This document shows positions 25,801-40,800 of a stretch of 64,000 bases of DNA, piece after piece. Under the pieces are notes generated by a model. The model was not told the DNA's origin. It did not search any database and saw only the letters and a list, made by a program, of their open reading frames with translations. Every line of letters begins with the position of its first letter. Positions within the stretch are counted from its first letter, which is position 1. Both the position numbers and the translations under genes were made by a program. The DNA is from Halichoerus grypus (taxonomy: Eukaryota; Chordata; Mammalia; Carnivora; Phocidae): the NCBI RefSeq assembly GCF_964656455.1, contig NC_135712.1:95456294-95520293 (forward strand), written 5' to 3'.

Positions 25801-28800
25801 CTACCATGACTGGAGCCAGCCGGAATTAGAGGCTTGAGGAACCTCAGCCCCACAGCTTTGTAGCGCCCCGGCTGACGGCTGACGTAGGGGCTGTTTCAGT
25901 GCTAGTGGCTCTGGCAGCTGGATCCTTTTCAGCTCCTGTTTTCACTGGTAAAAAGCTTTATTTGTTCCTGGATAGTTCTGTTCAGACCAGGTTGGCTGCT
26001 CCAGCTGTTCAAACTTTTTGGCTTACTGCATTGTTCAAGGGATTCCAGATTGCATCATAAACTCTGATGAGGAATATTGTCCAACATTTGACACTTATTA
26101 TTATCAAAAGGAACAATTTCATTCTCAAGTATTTTAAACTTTTCCGAAGTTCAGCAATATTAGGATAAGATACAGGTTAGAAAATAAGAAACATGTCATG
26201 ATGAAGAAGAGGTGAATAAAGAGGTGCAGAAGCCCAAACACTGCTAGTTTTAGAGAAAATGGCGAACGAATGCTTAGAGTTTTGATACTGCCCTTGGGGG
26301 GGGGGGGGCGGTGTCATAACTGAGTCAATGCCAAAAAGAGACCTTTTTCCTGTCTTTTAAGCTCTCACCGTGCAGTCCTCCCAGCTTTCTTGTAGCCATG
26401 TTTCCCATTTGTTTTTTTCAAGGACTCTTTTCCGAGCAGGCAAGGTACACTCCTCCTGTCTGAAGAGCAACTCTTCTGTGGAGGGTCCTGGGCAAAAATC
26501 ACAAGGTGAGATCTTGGAAGTAGGTTTATGGTGGCAGGACTGATATCTTCACTTGATACTTGGCCAGTTGTTTTAATCTTCCACTCAATATCAGGATTGA
26601 GGAAAACATGAGTTGGCCCACATTATGCCCCAAGAGCATGAGCAGTAACAAAATAAGTTAACTTTTACCCCTACGTAAAGTATTTTGAGCACAGGTAGGT
26701 AAGAAAATCACCAATAGAGTGACTTTAGTCTTCATATAATTTTCTCTTTGGGGATGTCACTCGTGACTTTCCCTCTCTTTTGTCTCTCAACTCCATTAGC
26801 CACTTGGTTCCATCACTTCCCCCTTGAGAATCTGTCCCCCTCCTCTTCAATGTCTAGACCCTCGTATCTCCCTACCTGAACTGTAGCTCCTTTCTCCTGG
26901 ATTGCCTTGTTTGCAATCATCTCTCCTTCAATATAAATGACACACATGGCCATCCAGCTTTCCTAAAACAGAGCTTTTGCCACACTCATGTGTTTAAAAC
27001 ATTTCAGAATTTCTCACTGCCTACCAGTTGGAGATGGAAAATCCCGGCTTGCCAAGCAAGGTTTCCCACAATCTTATCTCAGTCTCCATTTCCAAATTCA
27101 TTTCCCGCTATTTCCCAATCCTGCTGTCCTCCAAATCAGGTTTGCACAAGATTTCCATGGTTAGGGAAAGGATATCCTGTCTGCAGTCTGAGGTTGGGTG
27201 CTAGGTGATTGTATGACTCCAGATGACTAATTTTAATTTTCTGCGCTTTAGTTTTCCATGTCTGCAAAAATACAGGGAAGACTAGAATCAAGAACCCAAC
27301 ATCAGCTGAATACGATGAGAAATTATGTTTGTTTGAAGTTCATAATGCTTTATAAAAATACTGATAAAATGTATTTTTCTCTGAGAAAGTACAGCTCTAT
27401 TGTATTACCCAGGCAAACTTCGGTCTGTTGTGATGTTAACTGGACCCCTGACAGCAATCCTAAGCTTAGTGATTTCAGTTCCTTCCCAGTTCCAGCATCT
27501 GTGTTTCCATGAGTTCTACCTGGTATCATTTGTGCACCTTCCCCGTCTACATTTTTCTGGAATGTGTGATTCTCAGTTCAGAGGTGAAAAGAAAGAGTTA
27601 TACTAAAGAAGAGGTTACTAAAGACATCAGGAACAAACTTTGCTTTTGTGACAGTCTTGTCTGGGCTCTGATGGGAGATAATGAGTCCATTTGTGAAGGA
27701 TTTATGGAAGGCAATAAAAGAGTCCAATGTTTCATTATTTTGACACAAATATCAGTTCTTTCCTCAGACGCAGGTGGAAGCCGAGGTGCAACCTGAACTT
27801 TCAGGCATTTCTCTCATAATGAAGTGTACTGTTGCCACCCAGGAAATCACATAACCCTGAAGTATCCTAACAATAAAACATCCTTGTGTTAAGAAATTTT
27901 CTTCTTCGTTGATTAGGCTGATTGGAATTAAAAGTCATAGAATTGGAAAAACTAGACAATCATCTAATTGACTGGGTAGACCTCGGGCTCTATTGTCTGT
28001 AATACGACCACCCCCAAATTTGGTAGCTTACTTTGTGCAACAGATACCCCCAGAGTTATTAAACTCTGCCCTATATTGTTTGTTTGAGTTCTATCGATCT
28101 TCTGCTCTTTCAGTTATTTTTTTTAAAGCAGCTTTCAAAGATTTCTTTGAAGTTGGAAGCCAGAGGTCACTTCCACTGTGAGGAGTTATATTAAATTGGA
28201 TTCTTTCTTTTAAAAACTCAGACATGGTTGATAATTGAAGATATATCTTAGCAGTTTAGAACTATAATCTGGAATCTCTGACAGCCCTGGAATGTTAGCT
28301 TTCTCCTGCTATCTCTGAATTTGTTCTTTGTCCCCTCACTGGATTTGTAACTCAGCAGCAGTGACTAAATTAACTTGCTGAGGGATTTTCAAGTAGAAAG
28401 CATCTATAGTTTAAAAGAATTCTGCCAACAGTTGGCTCTTTTGCTTCATTTAATTGGGAGGAGTTAAGTCAGTCTTGATCTGGCCATCAAAGCCTTGGGA
28501 AATTGCTGTTTATCACACATCAGATAACCTTTCTTCTCTTAAGAACTCTTCCCAGATGTACAACCGAGGCAACTGAGATGAACTGAAGTAGTTTTGTTGG
28601 GTGTTTCAGGATCTAATCTAGAAGGAGGGTAATTGTTATTAGAATGCTTTTGAGAAGCACTTGTTCTCCCTCTCACACATGCACAAACAAAACTTAAACA
28701 AAATGAAAGGCAATGAACAAGGGACATCTATGTTCTTCACAGTTCAAGGTGATGGGATGTTCCAATGTTTTCCATCCCCTAGACCATGCTCCATTCCTTT

Positions 28801-31800
28801 TACAACTAGTCACTTGGAGAGATTGGGTGTTGTTAATGGTCTATGGAAGGAAAATGTGCCTTATCTCTGCAGAGCGATGGTGTCCTCTGCATGACTGGCC
28901 ACCATGGTCCTTATGTGGGATTGGCTTTGTTGACTGATGGCCTCAGCACATGACCTGGCACTTAAATCAGGGAAGCAGGGAGGCCATTGGACTCTCTTTA
29001 CATATACTCATTTTCAGTTTACTCCTACATTTTATTCCCAATGTCTTCAGTTTGGCAGTTCCCTCTAAACTTCAACTCTCCACCCATGCTCAGAATACAA
29101 TTTCTTTTTACCTCATTGGAGCACAACCATCAACCACCATACCACCACCACCACCACACACGCCCGCACACACACACACACACAAATGCCAAAACCCTTA
29201 TTGTATCAATCTTTTCACTTTCAGTTCAAATTTCTTCCCTCCAAACTTCCTAAACTAGCGTTTCTCATACTGTGGCCCTCAGATCATCTGTAACAGAATT
29301 TCTTGACAATTTTACAATTGTCAAATTCCTGGGCCCCCTTCATACTAATTACATCAGATTCTTTGAGAGACAGTCCTGGAAAACTGCATTTTCTACAAGC
29401 CTCTGGGTAATCTGTCCCAACATTAAAGTTTAAGAACCAGCTGAACCCTGCCCACCTTGATCCCTGGTATAGCCATCTCTTCCTTTTTGCCTGTAGACTT
29501 CTTACTCATGTGACACACATGGTCTCCACTCCTTTGGTCTCCTTTCTTTCTAATTCCCCATAATTTCTGGCTCTTTGAAAAATATTCTCTCTCAGGTCCC
29601 CACAGGACCTAGAGAGTTTACCTCTAGTAGTACTATCTACTAATATTTTAAAAATAGGAGTCAATACTTAGCTGCAAACTGAGCTGACAGAGTTGAAACA
29701 TAAGAACATATTTTACTCAATGTTTCAGAAAATGATGCTATTTTAACCTGCCTTTGTCAGCTGAGTTTGAGTGAAAGAAGAAAGGCATGGTGTGGTAAAG
29801 TAATGTCATTGAGAGAGGGAAATGAGCAGGTGAATATATAAAGCAACTTTTTCTAAATCAATATCACAATTGTACAATATACAATATGACGGCAAATCTG
29901 CAAATACAGATGGAAGATAGCCAAGATATTTGTTTTATAAAGACTAAATGGTGGAGCCAGAATTATGTCTAATATTATCTCATCAGCTTATGGGATATGC
30001 AAAAGAGACATGAGAAATGCATGGTGCCTGTTCTTACACAATATAGAATCTATTGAAAGCTACTTATAAAAAAATCAAACATTATGTATTAGGGTCTGCA
30101 GATAACAATTCTTCATACTGTCACACTAGTACACTTATAAAATCTGATAGAATGAAAAGGAATAGTAAAATATTGGTTTGTTCTACCGAACTTAAAATGC
30201 TTAGTAAAAATATAAAATGAAACTATCTGGTTTATTTAGATTCCCACTTGGTGTTTTAAAAACCAATGGGTAGAATTAAATCAGGTTAAAGTTATTCATT
30301 GAAGTGACAGTGTCATTCATGATCCTGAAATATTGTAAATAAACGAAAATTCCAGCAAAGATCATTGGTTAAATATATTTAATAATATCCATATGATGGA
30401 GAGATATGCAACCTTTAAAAACAACATTTTGGGTAATGTTTAATAACAGAAGAAATGCTCACAATAACAAGATAAGTGGAAAAACTCAAGAAACAAAATT
30501 ATTTGTACAATGTTATAAGGAAGTATGTGTATATACTTTTCAAAAAAGACTAAATGGACATAAAAGTCACAGTGGTTATTTCTGGATAGTGGAATTACAG
30601 ATTCTTTTTTATCTTTCTATTTTTCCAGGATTTAATACTGAACATTTATTATTTATATAATCAGATATATGAATGTGCTTTAAAGTGGCTTCACTAGCTA
30701 TATTAGTAATTCTATGGTCTTGAAAAAGGAAATTTTTCTATCTCTAAGTAATATCTTTTTCCCCCAAGTAATGTTTTTAATCCACAAATAAAATCTACTC
30801 AGAGCACATACACAAAGATACACATATTTGTTCTTTACCTTCTCTTACTCTTGGGCAACGCAGTTGACTTCCTTGAATGTCATGTTGTTCTACCTTGTGC
30901 CAAGTGAGATACTTGAAAGAGTCTGATGGAAGCTTTAAAATAAGAGAGAAAAGAAATAGCATCTGGCAATATGTGATTCATTTACTTTTATGTGTAAAAG
31001 TAATACAAATCATTGCCAAACATTCAGCCAAATTGAACTCCAAGTACCTAACGGTGTCCTTATAGAAGTCACTTTAGTTCATTCTAAATTATATTTGATG
31101 GTAAATGACAACAGAAATACATATGTGTACCCATTCATGGATCCACTTTACCTCATGGATCCACTTTAACCTCTGATAAATCATCCTTTAATATTTATTG
31201 AATGTATATTAGGGGCTACAGATAACAATGCTTCATACTGTTAACACTAGTACATTTATAAAATCTGATAGGATATAAAGGAGTAATACAACATTGGTTT
31301 ATTCTACCAAATTTAAAATGCTTAATAAAATTATAAAATTTATAAAATTACCTGGTTTATTTAGATTGAGAAACCTCATTCCATTTCCCACTTTATAACA
31401 GCTCTAATTGTTGAAGTTACTTTACTGTATAGGACCCCTAGCCTCTTTAACTTGCTCCAGTTGTGAAAGTTCTGCCTTTTGAGGCTACACAGAAGCCACA
31501 CGTGTCTACTATGTTAAGTGTTTGTAACAGTTGTCATCTTCTTCCTAAGTCATACAGTTCTTACAGATCATGGTTTATAGATTATTAACTATCCAACAAG
31601 AACATATGATTCTCCTTGGGAAGAGTTCCAATTTATTGACATTCCTCTTAAAATGTGTAGCCAGTAGTGAATGAAATATTTCAGGTCTGGTCATCTTCCT
31701 TTTTCCAGACAGTTTATTACTGACCAGAATATGTGCCAAGACCATATTTGGGGCAATTTTGTATTGTTTACTATTATTGAAGTTGTAGTTGATCAAAATT

Positions 31801-34800
31801 CCCTGTATCTTATATAGCTTATGATAGTTTCAAGTTTAACACACCAAAAAAGGCATATTACTCAGAAAAGACCATTAGGTTAAATACACCACAGATTCGA
31901 TCTCCAGTTAGCCAGTTTTGTACACATAGACAAACAGCCCCAGAATATTTGACATAAAGAAAAGTCATTAGAGTATTTGGAACAACTCCTTTCATCTCAC
32001 AGAGCAGCATTTCACATAGTTTATGTTTTGCTTGAGCTGTAAATTTGTGTGACTAATACCAACAAAAAATATTTCCACCACTGAATAAGCTTATGAGGCT
32101 CTGGATTAAACCGAGTTAAGCATTCCTCTTTGTTACAGGACTACGCAGAGCCTTTCTATGCTAATATGCATTGTGAGTCTATACTCACCAAGTGTTCCCC
32201 TGGACTTTTAAATCATAGAACCTTTTATTCTTGGAGCAGCACACGGGTCTCATGCATTTTGTGAAGCAGAATTTGGAACATGCTGACTCAAAATAAATTG
32301 AAAAGAGGTGGCTTTTTAATAAGCATTTAGTTTTGATTTTTGATCTTCATTCCTTACTCACTGAGTGACCATGGTGGTGCCAGTAAGTATTTCAATGTCT
32401 TCATTTAAAGAGTAGAACTAATAACAAAAGCTCTCTACCTTATTAATAGCAACATGAAAAAGCTAATTAATACTTGAGCAATTCTTTGAGAAAATCTGAG
32501 GATTTGCTAACATGCTTTCAAGGAATTCACTCATTCTTTAGAAATAGTCTTTAAAAAACAAAGAAGCACAAATTTAAGGTTATAGAGGAATGTGGTCCCT
32601 GGACTATTCTTGGTCATTCAGTTCACATGTTTATGGAAGCTTTTTCCCCAACTTCCAATGTGCTTTTGGATTTTTTTTTCCTTGCTTCTATCATAGAATA
32701 AAAATTTCTTAGAAGTTAAGTTCCCTGGAGTTGCCACACCCCATTGCCTTTTTGTGCTATTTCATGATGATCTTACTGGGAAAAAAAGAACCTAACCTAA
32801 AGCTGTGTTTGAGAAGAAAGTTTCCATTTTTCAACTGTCATCTAATTTTGTACAAAACTGTTTGCTTTTTAAAGGAGGTATGTGGTTGACATCACAATTT
32901 CTGACCTTGTAGGAAAATGAGCCATTGCATTTTTTTGTTTATATTTCTGTAAGGTTGTCAATGTGCTGCAGTTGAGTGACTGTTGCTTCTTCCTAAAGGA
33001 ATAGTGAATATTTGTGTCTTTTTGTTTTTCCTTTTTTTTTTTTAAGATTTTATTTATTCATTTGAGACACAGAGATACAGAGAGAGAGAGAGCATGAGCA
33101 GGGGGAGAGACAGAGGGAGAGGGAGAAGCAGGCTCCCTGCTGAGCCAGGAGCCCAATGTGGGGCTCGATCCCGGGATCCTGGGATCATGACCTGAGCCGA
33201 AGGCAGACGCTTAACCATCTGAGCCACCCAGGCGCCCCTGTTTTTCCTTTTTTAATTCTGATGGACCAAGTGATTAATCCATTGGTTCAATAAATATTTT
33301 CAAAGTTGGTGTGCTTCATTTTATTTCATTCATTTACTCAAAAATATATACTGTATTCTGCTGTGTATCAGGCACCAGGGACTTAAAGTTAAATAAAATA
33401 TGGCATTTGTGCTCATTTTCTATCATTTGGGAGGCAGATATTTGAGTAACTCATCTGGATCCAATGTTGGATAGATGGAACAATGATAAATAAAGGAAAG
33501 GAGGGAAAATCACACATGGTTCCACTGAGATGGATTTAGGAAAAAGTCTTGGAAGTGGTGAGTTTGGAAGAAAAAAATTTATTTTGTGGACGAAGGACAT
33601 TCCAGAAGGAAAGGAGATAAATCTTAGACTAGAGACAGAATTTGAACTCAGAGGGGGAGAGGAAGGCATGCCATTTCTGTTTTTGTGGTCATTACCTTTT
33701 CTATTCATCTCCACTTTTGTCTTCCTTCCTCCATTCCAGCTTCTTTCTATCTCCTCTTGGAGTTGGGACTGAGAGTATTAACCTTTCATTCCTCCCCAAT
33801 TACAAGGGTAGATTTAAGAAGCTTATACACTTAATAAAAAATGTTCAATATAAGATAAAGTACGTTTTATAAACTTAGCCTTAGGTAAAGAGCTAATTAA
33901 GCATATTTACCAGGGATGATATTCCAGAATCCGAACGTGGATGAAATGTTCTGTTCCTTGACGGAGCTGACCAAGTGTGTGACTCACTCGGATCAGAGCA
34001 GGACGATGAACTAGACGGGCAAATCTGCCTGCTTGTGTTTCGACCTGAGGAGCTGAGCGAAAGAAAATGTTTGAAACGTTTATGCATCTCTTTTAAAATC
34101 TTTAACTGTAAATACCTTTGTGTATAACAGCAGCAGCAACGCATAATAAGCAGCCACTTTTCCATTTAGAGGATAATTGATGTCCTAGAAATTTACCTAG
34201 ATGTCAGAAGGACTTTGACATCTTGTCTCAGCCCTAAGCACATTTTTATGGCTAATAGTCACTTAAGGCAGATTCTCCCCCCAAAGGCAAGAGGACCTAG
34301 TGGACTGCATGTGCTAGAAAAGTACATCTAATGGTACACACAAATGCACATGCATGCTTCTAAGATATGAATGAGGAGGTCAGCCCCCATAGGAAGACAT
34401 CTTTCTTAGTGGAGCTCCAGCAGCTGATGTGGCCACAGCATCCTTAAACTCTCGACTGGTTTCCTCGTTAATCTGGCCCTTACAAATTTTCCCCAAACCT
34501 CTTATATTTCTACAAATTGGTGGGAAACAAATTAAAAAGTCAGGTTCTTTGATCAGTTTTACTCACTTTGGAAGACTATTCAAGCATTTTGCTTAGCAAC
34601 AGTCCAGTGCTCTCTGTATCCCCATTTTTATGCCACTGAGACATAAAACGTCTTTTCTGCTCTCCTAGTAATTCTCTGGTCTATTATTCATTGTTTTTCT
34701 CACACTTTTCCATATCTCTTCAGTAATAGTTACAAGTTTCTCTTTCTGTAATTGCTGCTGTACATTATTTTAAGCCAATTTTAAAATAATTTCTAAATAT

Positions 34801-37800
34801 TGCTTTTTCATGTTAAGTAAAATTAGACACCATATCTCTATTTCTGGCCTCTTTTTACTCTTGGTAGATCATTTTTCAGGCTCCAACAATCTTAAGAGAT
34901 GACCTTCTATATTTTATGGCACAATTATTTTGCCTCCGTAGCAATTTTGCTTGTAAGAAACCACATGTCTCTTGTATGTGAGGTTGTCTTCATAAAGTAC
35001 AACATAGAAATATCTTCTATTTTTCATGTATTAACTAAGCTGATACAGTAGAAGAGCATAGCCACTACATCATATTCCAAAAATAGCACTACCGTGTCAT
35101 TAAAAAAATAAAACAACTGTGCCCTGTTATCAAAGAGAAAATTATTCCTCCATCGGCAACTAAAGAGCAAATCAAGAATTTGGTCTTAATGTGAAAAAGT
35201 CAAAAAATGTATGTCTTTCATACTTTTCCCACTTGAGCAATTCATTAATAGTTTGGATATTGTTTCTTGAAATTCCCAATGTGTGTCTTGCCACTTAAAC
35301 AAATTAACAAACATTAGAAGAACAACAGCAAATTATGCGAAATTTATTATTCCCTGAGGCAGGTATATCCCATGATCGATAACTGGAGTTTGGCCAACAA
35401 TCAGGGAGACAAAATTGGGAGAAAATGGAATAATATATCGGGATGAACAGAGGGTGAAAGTTTAGTTGACTTTTTGGTTCATTTGTCTTCATTAAAATAT
35501 GCTGGGTGGAGGGGGGAAAGATGGCGGAGGAGTAGGGGACCCTATTTCAACTGGTCCCCGGAATTGAGCTGGATATCAACCAGACCACTCTGAGCACCCA
35601 CGAAACCAGCCTGAGATGTAAGAAGATCTGGATCTCTACAAACAGAATATCGCAGGCGGTTGGTTTTGAGGTACGAAGCAGAGAGCCATGATTCTGCGGG
35701 CAGATATCGGAGGATAAACGGCAGCGGGGAGGGTGCCTGGACGTGGGGATCCTACACCGCCAGTGAGTGACAGCCTCGCGTGCTGCGGACGGGGCACAGA
35801 CTCGCAGACCGGTAGTGTCGGGAAAGGACTTTAGGGCAGCCCCTGGGGTGGAACCCGGAGCGGCGGGGTTGCCTGCACGTGAACCGCAGCCCCCCGGACA
35901 GAAACCCGGAGCGACGGTCGCGCGCACGCAAACTGCAGCCTCCGATATGGAAACCCGGTGCGCCGGGGTCGCGCTGGTGAACTGCAACCCCGCGGGGTGG
36001 AAACCCCAAGCGGCAGAGTCGCACGCGCGCGAATTGGGAGCGGCTGGCGGTTTTAGAAGCACAAAGGGCAGAGACGTGCCCTGACCTGGAGGCAGCACTG
36101 GGAGCGCAGCGGAGGGGCGCGCAACCCGGGACGCTGCAGTTTATAGCAGCACGGACAGAAACGGAGACGGTGTGGCCTGGAGAGCTCACTGAAGAACAGA
36201 CTGCGGTCTCTTTGCTCTGAGGCAGAGGGTTGGAAACGGTCTCTTCTGCTCTGACTCGCGGAAGAGACGCAGAAAGCCACCAGGGAAAGGCGCCAGAGAA
36301 CAAAAGCCCCAAAGACTGATTCCCACTGAGCCCATCCCCCGCCACAGGAGCGCAGGGCAACTCCACCCGAACAGGGTTGCCTGAGTAACAGCGCGGCAGG
36401 CCCCTCCCGCAGAAGACAGGCTGGGAAAACAAGAGGCCAGCAACCCTAAGGTCCCAAGAAAACAGGTGCATCTTGCTTGGGTTCTGGTCAATAATTTCGA
36501 CTCTATACGTTCCCTCAAACACCCATCAACAGAATGACTAGGAGGAGGAGCCCCCAAAACAGAAAAGACTCAGAGATTATGACTTATGCTGCAGATTTAC
36601 AAATGGATGCAGATATAACCAAGATGTCGGAGATGGAATTCAGGCTAGCAATTGTGAAGACAATGGCTAGAATGGAGAAATCAATTAATGGCCACATAGA
36701 GTCTCTAAGGGCAGAAATAAAAGGTGAATTGGCAGAACTTAAAAATGCTATCAATGAGATCCAATCCAATCTAGATAATCTAACAGCTAGGGTAACTGAG
36801 ACAGAAGAGAGAATAAGCGATCTGGAAGACAGTATAATAGATAAAAAGGGAAAAGAGGAGGCCAGGGAAAAACAACTCAGAATCCATGAAAATAGAATCA
36901 GAGAAATAAGTGACACCATGAGGTGTTCCAATGTCAGAATAATTGGAATCCCGGAGGGAGTGGAGAGAGAGAGAGGGCTAGAAGATGTATTTGAGCAAAT
37001 CGTAGCTGAGAACTTCCCTAATCTGGGGAATGAAACAAACATTCGAGTCCTAGAGGCAGAGAGGACCCCTCCTAAGATCAAGGAAAACAGGCCAACACCC
37101 CGGCATGTAATAGTAAAACTTGCAAATCTTAGAACCAAGGAAACCATCCTAAGGGCAGTTAGGGGGAAGAGATTCCTTACATACAGAGGGAGGAACATCA
37201 GAATAACGTCAGACCTATCCACAGAGACCTGGCAAGCCAGAAAGGCCTGGCAAGACATATTCAGGGTACTAAATGAGAAGAATATGCAGCCAAGAATACT
37301 TTATCCGGCAAGGCTTTCATTTAGAATGGATGGAGAGATGCAGAGCTTCGACGACCGGCAGAAACTGAAAGAATATGTGACCACTAAGCCGGCCCTGCAA
37401 GAAATATTAAGGGGGGTTCTATAAAAGGAGAAAGACCCCAAGAGTGATCTACAACAGAAATTTACAGGGACAATCTATAAAAACAACGTCTTCACAGGCA
37501 ACATGATGACAATTAATCCATATCTTTCAATAATCACTCTCAACGTGAATGGCCTAAATGCTCCCATAAAACGGGACAGGGTTGCAGATTGGATAAAAAG
37601 ACAGGACCCATCCATATGCTGTCTACAAGAGACTCATTTTGAACCTAAAGATACATCCAGACTGAAAGTGAAGGGATGGAGATCTATCTTCCATGCCAGC
37701 GGACCTCAAAAGAAAGCTGGGGTAGCAATTCTTATATCAGACAAATTAGATTTTAAACTAAAGTCTGTAATAAGAGACACAGAAGGACACTATATCATTC

Positions 37801-40800
37801 TTAAAGGGTCTATCCAACAAGAAGATCTAACAATTGTAAATATCTATGCCCCCAACATGGGAGCAGCCATCTACATAAGCCAACTGTTAACCAAAATAAA
37901 GAGTCATATTGATAACAATACATTAATTGTAGGAGACCTCAATACTCCACTCTCAGCAATGGACAGATCATCTAAGCAGAAAATCAACAAGGAAACAAGA
38001 GCTTTGAATGATACATTGGACCAGATGGACCTCATAGATATTTACAGAACATTCCACCCTAAAACAACAGAATACTCATTCTTCTCGAGCGCACATGGAA
38101 CTTTCTCCAGAATAGACCATATACTGGGTCACAAATCAGGTCTCAACCGATACCAAAAGATTGAGATTATTCCCTGCATATTCTCAGATCACAATGCTCT
38201 AAAACTGGAACTCAATCACAAGAAAAAATTTGGCAGAAATTCAAACACTTGGAAGCTAAAGACCACTCTGCTCAAGAATGTTTGGGTCAACCAAGAAATC
38301 AAAGGAGAACTTAAACAATTCATGGAAACAGATGAGAACGAAAACGCATCGGTCCAAAACCTATGGGATACTGCAAAGGCGGTCCTAGGGGGAAATACAT
38401 AGCCATCCAAGCCTCACTCAAAAAAATAGAAAAATCCCAAATTCACCAACTAACTCTACACCTTAAAGAACTAGAGAAAAAGCAACAAATGACGCCTAAG
38501 CCACGCATTAGAAGAGAAATAATTAAAATTAGAGCAGAAATCAATGAATTAGAAAACAGAAACACAGTAGATCAGATCAATGAAACTAGAAGTTGGTTCT
38601 TTGAAAGAATTAATAAGATTGATAAACCACTGGCCAGACTTATCCAAAGAAGAGAGAAAGGACCCAAATTAATAAAATTATGAATGAAATGGGAGAGATC
38701 ACGACTAACACCAAGGAAATAGAAAGAATTATTAGAAATTATTATCAACAACTATATGTCAATAAACTGAGCAATCTGGATGAAATGGAGGCCTTCCTGG
38801 AAACCTATAAGCTGCCAAGACTGAAACAGGACGAAATTGACAACCTGAATAGGCCGATAACCAGTAACGAGATTGAAGCAGTGATCAAAAACCTCCCAAA
38901 ACACAAGAGTCCAGGGCCTGATGGATTCCCTGGGCAATTCTACCAAACATTCAAAGAAGAAATAATACCTATTCTCCTGAAGCTGTTTCCAAAAATAGAA
39001 ACAGAAGGAAAACTTCCAAACTCATTCTATGAGGCCAGCATTACCTTAATCCCCAAACCAGACAAAGACCCCATCAAAAAGGAGAATTTCAGACGGATAT
39101 CCCTGATGAATATGGATTCCAAAATCCTCAACAAAATCCTAGCTAATAGGATCCAACAATACATTAAAAGGATCATCCACCACGACCAAGTGGGATTTAT
39201 CCCCGGGATGCAAGGGTGGTTTAACATTCGCAAATCAATCAATGTGATAGAACACATTAATAAGAGGAGGGAGAAGAACCATATGATCCTCTCAATTGAT
39301 GCAGAAAAAGCATTTGACAAAATACAACATCCTTTCCTGATTAAAACTCTCCAGAGTATAGGGATAGAGGGAACATTCCTCAAGCTCATAAAATCCATCT
39401 ATGAAAAACCCACAGCGAATATCATCCTCAATGGGGAAAAGCTGAGAGCCTTTCCCTTAAGATCAGGAACACGTCAAGGGTGCCCACACTCACCACTGTT
39501 GTTCAACATAGTACTAGAAGTCCTAGCAACAGCAATCAGACAACAAAAAGAAAGAAAAGGTATTCAAATTGGCAAAGAAGAAGTCAAACTCTCTCTTTTC
39601 GCAGACGACATGCTACTTTATGTGGAAAACCCAAAAGACTCCACCCCCAAATTACTAGAACTCATCCAGCAATTCAGTAATGTGGCAGGATACAAAATCA
39701 ATGCACAGAAATCAGTTGCTTTCTTATACACTAACAACGCAACTGTAGAAAGAGAAATTAGAGAAATGATTCCATTTACAATAGCACCAAAAACCATAAG
39801 ATACCTCGGAATAAACCTAACAAAAGAGGTAAAGGATCTATACTCTAGGAACTACAAAACACTCATGAAAGAAATTGAAGAAGACACAAAAAGATGGAAA
39901 AATATTCCCTGCTCATGGATTGGAAGAATAAACATTGTTAAAATGTCTATGCTACCCAGAGTAATCTATACCTTCAATGCCACCCTGATGAAAATTCCAA
40001 TGACATTTTTCAAAGTGCTGGAACAAACAATCCTAAAATTTGTATGGAATCAGAAAAGACCCTGAATCGCCAAGGAAATGTTGAAAAAGAAAAACAAAGC
40101 TGGGGGCATCACGTTGCCCAATCTCAAGCTATATTACAAAGCTGTGATCACCAAGACAGCATGGTACTGGCACAAAAACAGACATCTAGACCAATGGAAC
40201 AGAATAGAGAACCCAGATATGGACCCTCAACTCTATGGTCAAATAATCTTTGACAAAGCAGGAAAAAACATGCAATGGAAAAAAGACAGTCTCTTCAATA
40301 AATGGTGCTGGGAAAATTGGACAGCTGCATGCAGAAGAATGAAACTCGACCATTCTCTAACACCATTCACAAAGATAAACTCAGAGTGGATGAAAGACCT
40401 CAGTGTGAGACAGGAATCCATCCAAATCCTAGAGGAGAACATAGGCAGTAACCTCTTTTGACATCGGCCACAGCAACTTCTTTCAAGATACATCTCCAAA
40501 AGCTAGTGAAACAAAAGCAAAAATGAACTTTTGGGACTTCATCAAGATAAAAAGCTTCTGCCCAGCAAAGGAAACACTCAACAAAACAAAGAGGCAACCC
40601 ACAGAATGGGAGAAGATATTTGCAAATGGCACTACAGATAAAGGGCTGGTATCCAAAATCTATAAAGAACTTCTCAAACTCAACACCCAAAAAACAAATA
40701 ATCAAGTCAAAAAGTGGGCAGAAGAGATGAACAGACACTTCTCTGAAGAAGACATACAAATGGCTAACAGACACATGAAAAAATGTTCATCATCATTAGC

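Larger units (their letters stand above)
35508..36533 (+). promoter_or_regulatory. LINE-1 5' UTR / internal promoter
   Basis: About 1 kb, GC- and CpG-rich, beginning with AAAGATGGCGGAGGAGTAGG, an element-start motif like the YY1 site at the start of human L1. Four tandem units of about 50 bases, each opening GGAAACCCGG or a variant, lie at 35850-36045. The region is open in two antisense frames over several hundred bases. Confidence 0.8.

Noticed and set aside
33911..34044. Alternative open frame of exon 2 (starting [14 protein letters not shown])
   Set aside because: Its phase does not fit exon 1 or exon 3; the serine-rich frame fits both.
34390..34570. Minus-strand open stretch with [19 protein letters not shown]
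   Set aside because: It has a fair acceptor at its 5' side but no donor that keeps phase with exons 1 and 2, and no known protein match.
36584..37258. 224-codon minus-strand frame across L1 ORF1
   Set aside because: Shadow of the intact ORF1 on the other strand.
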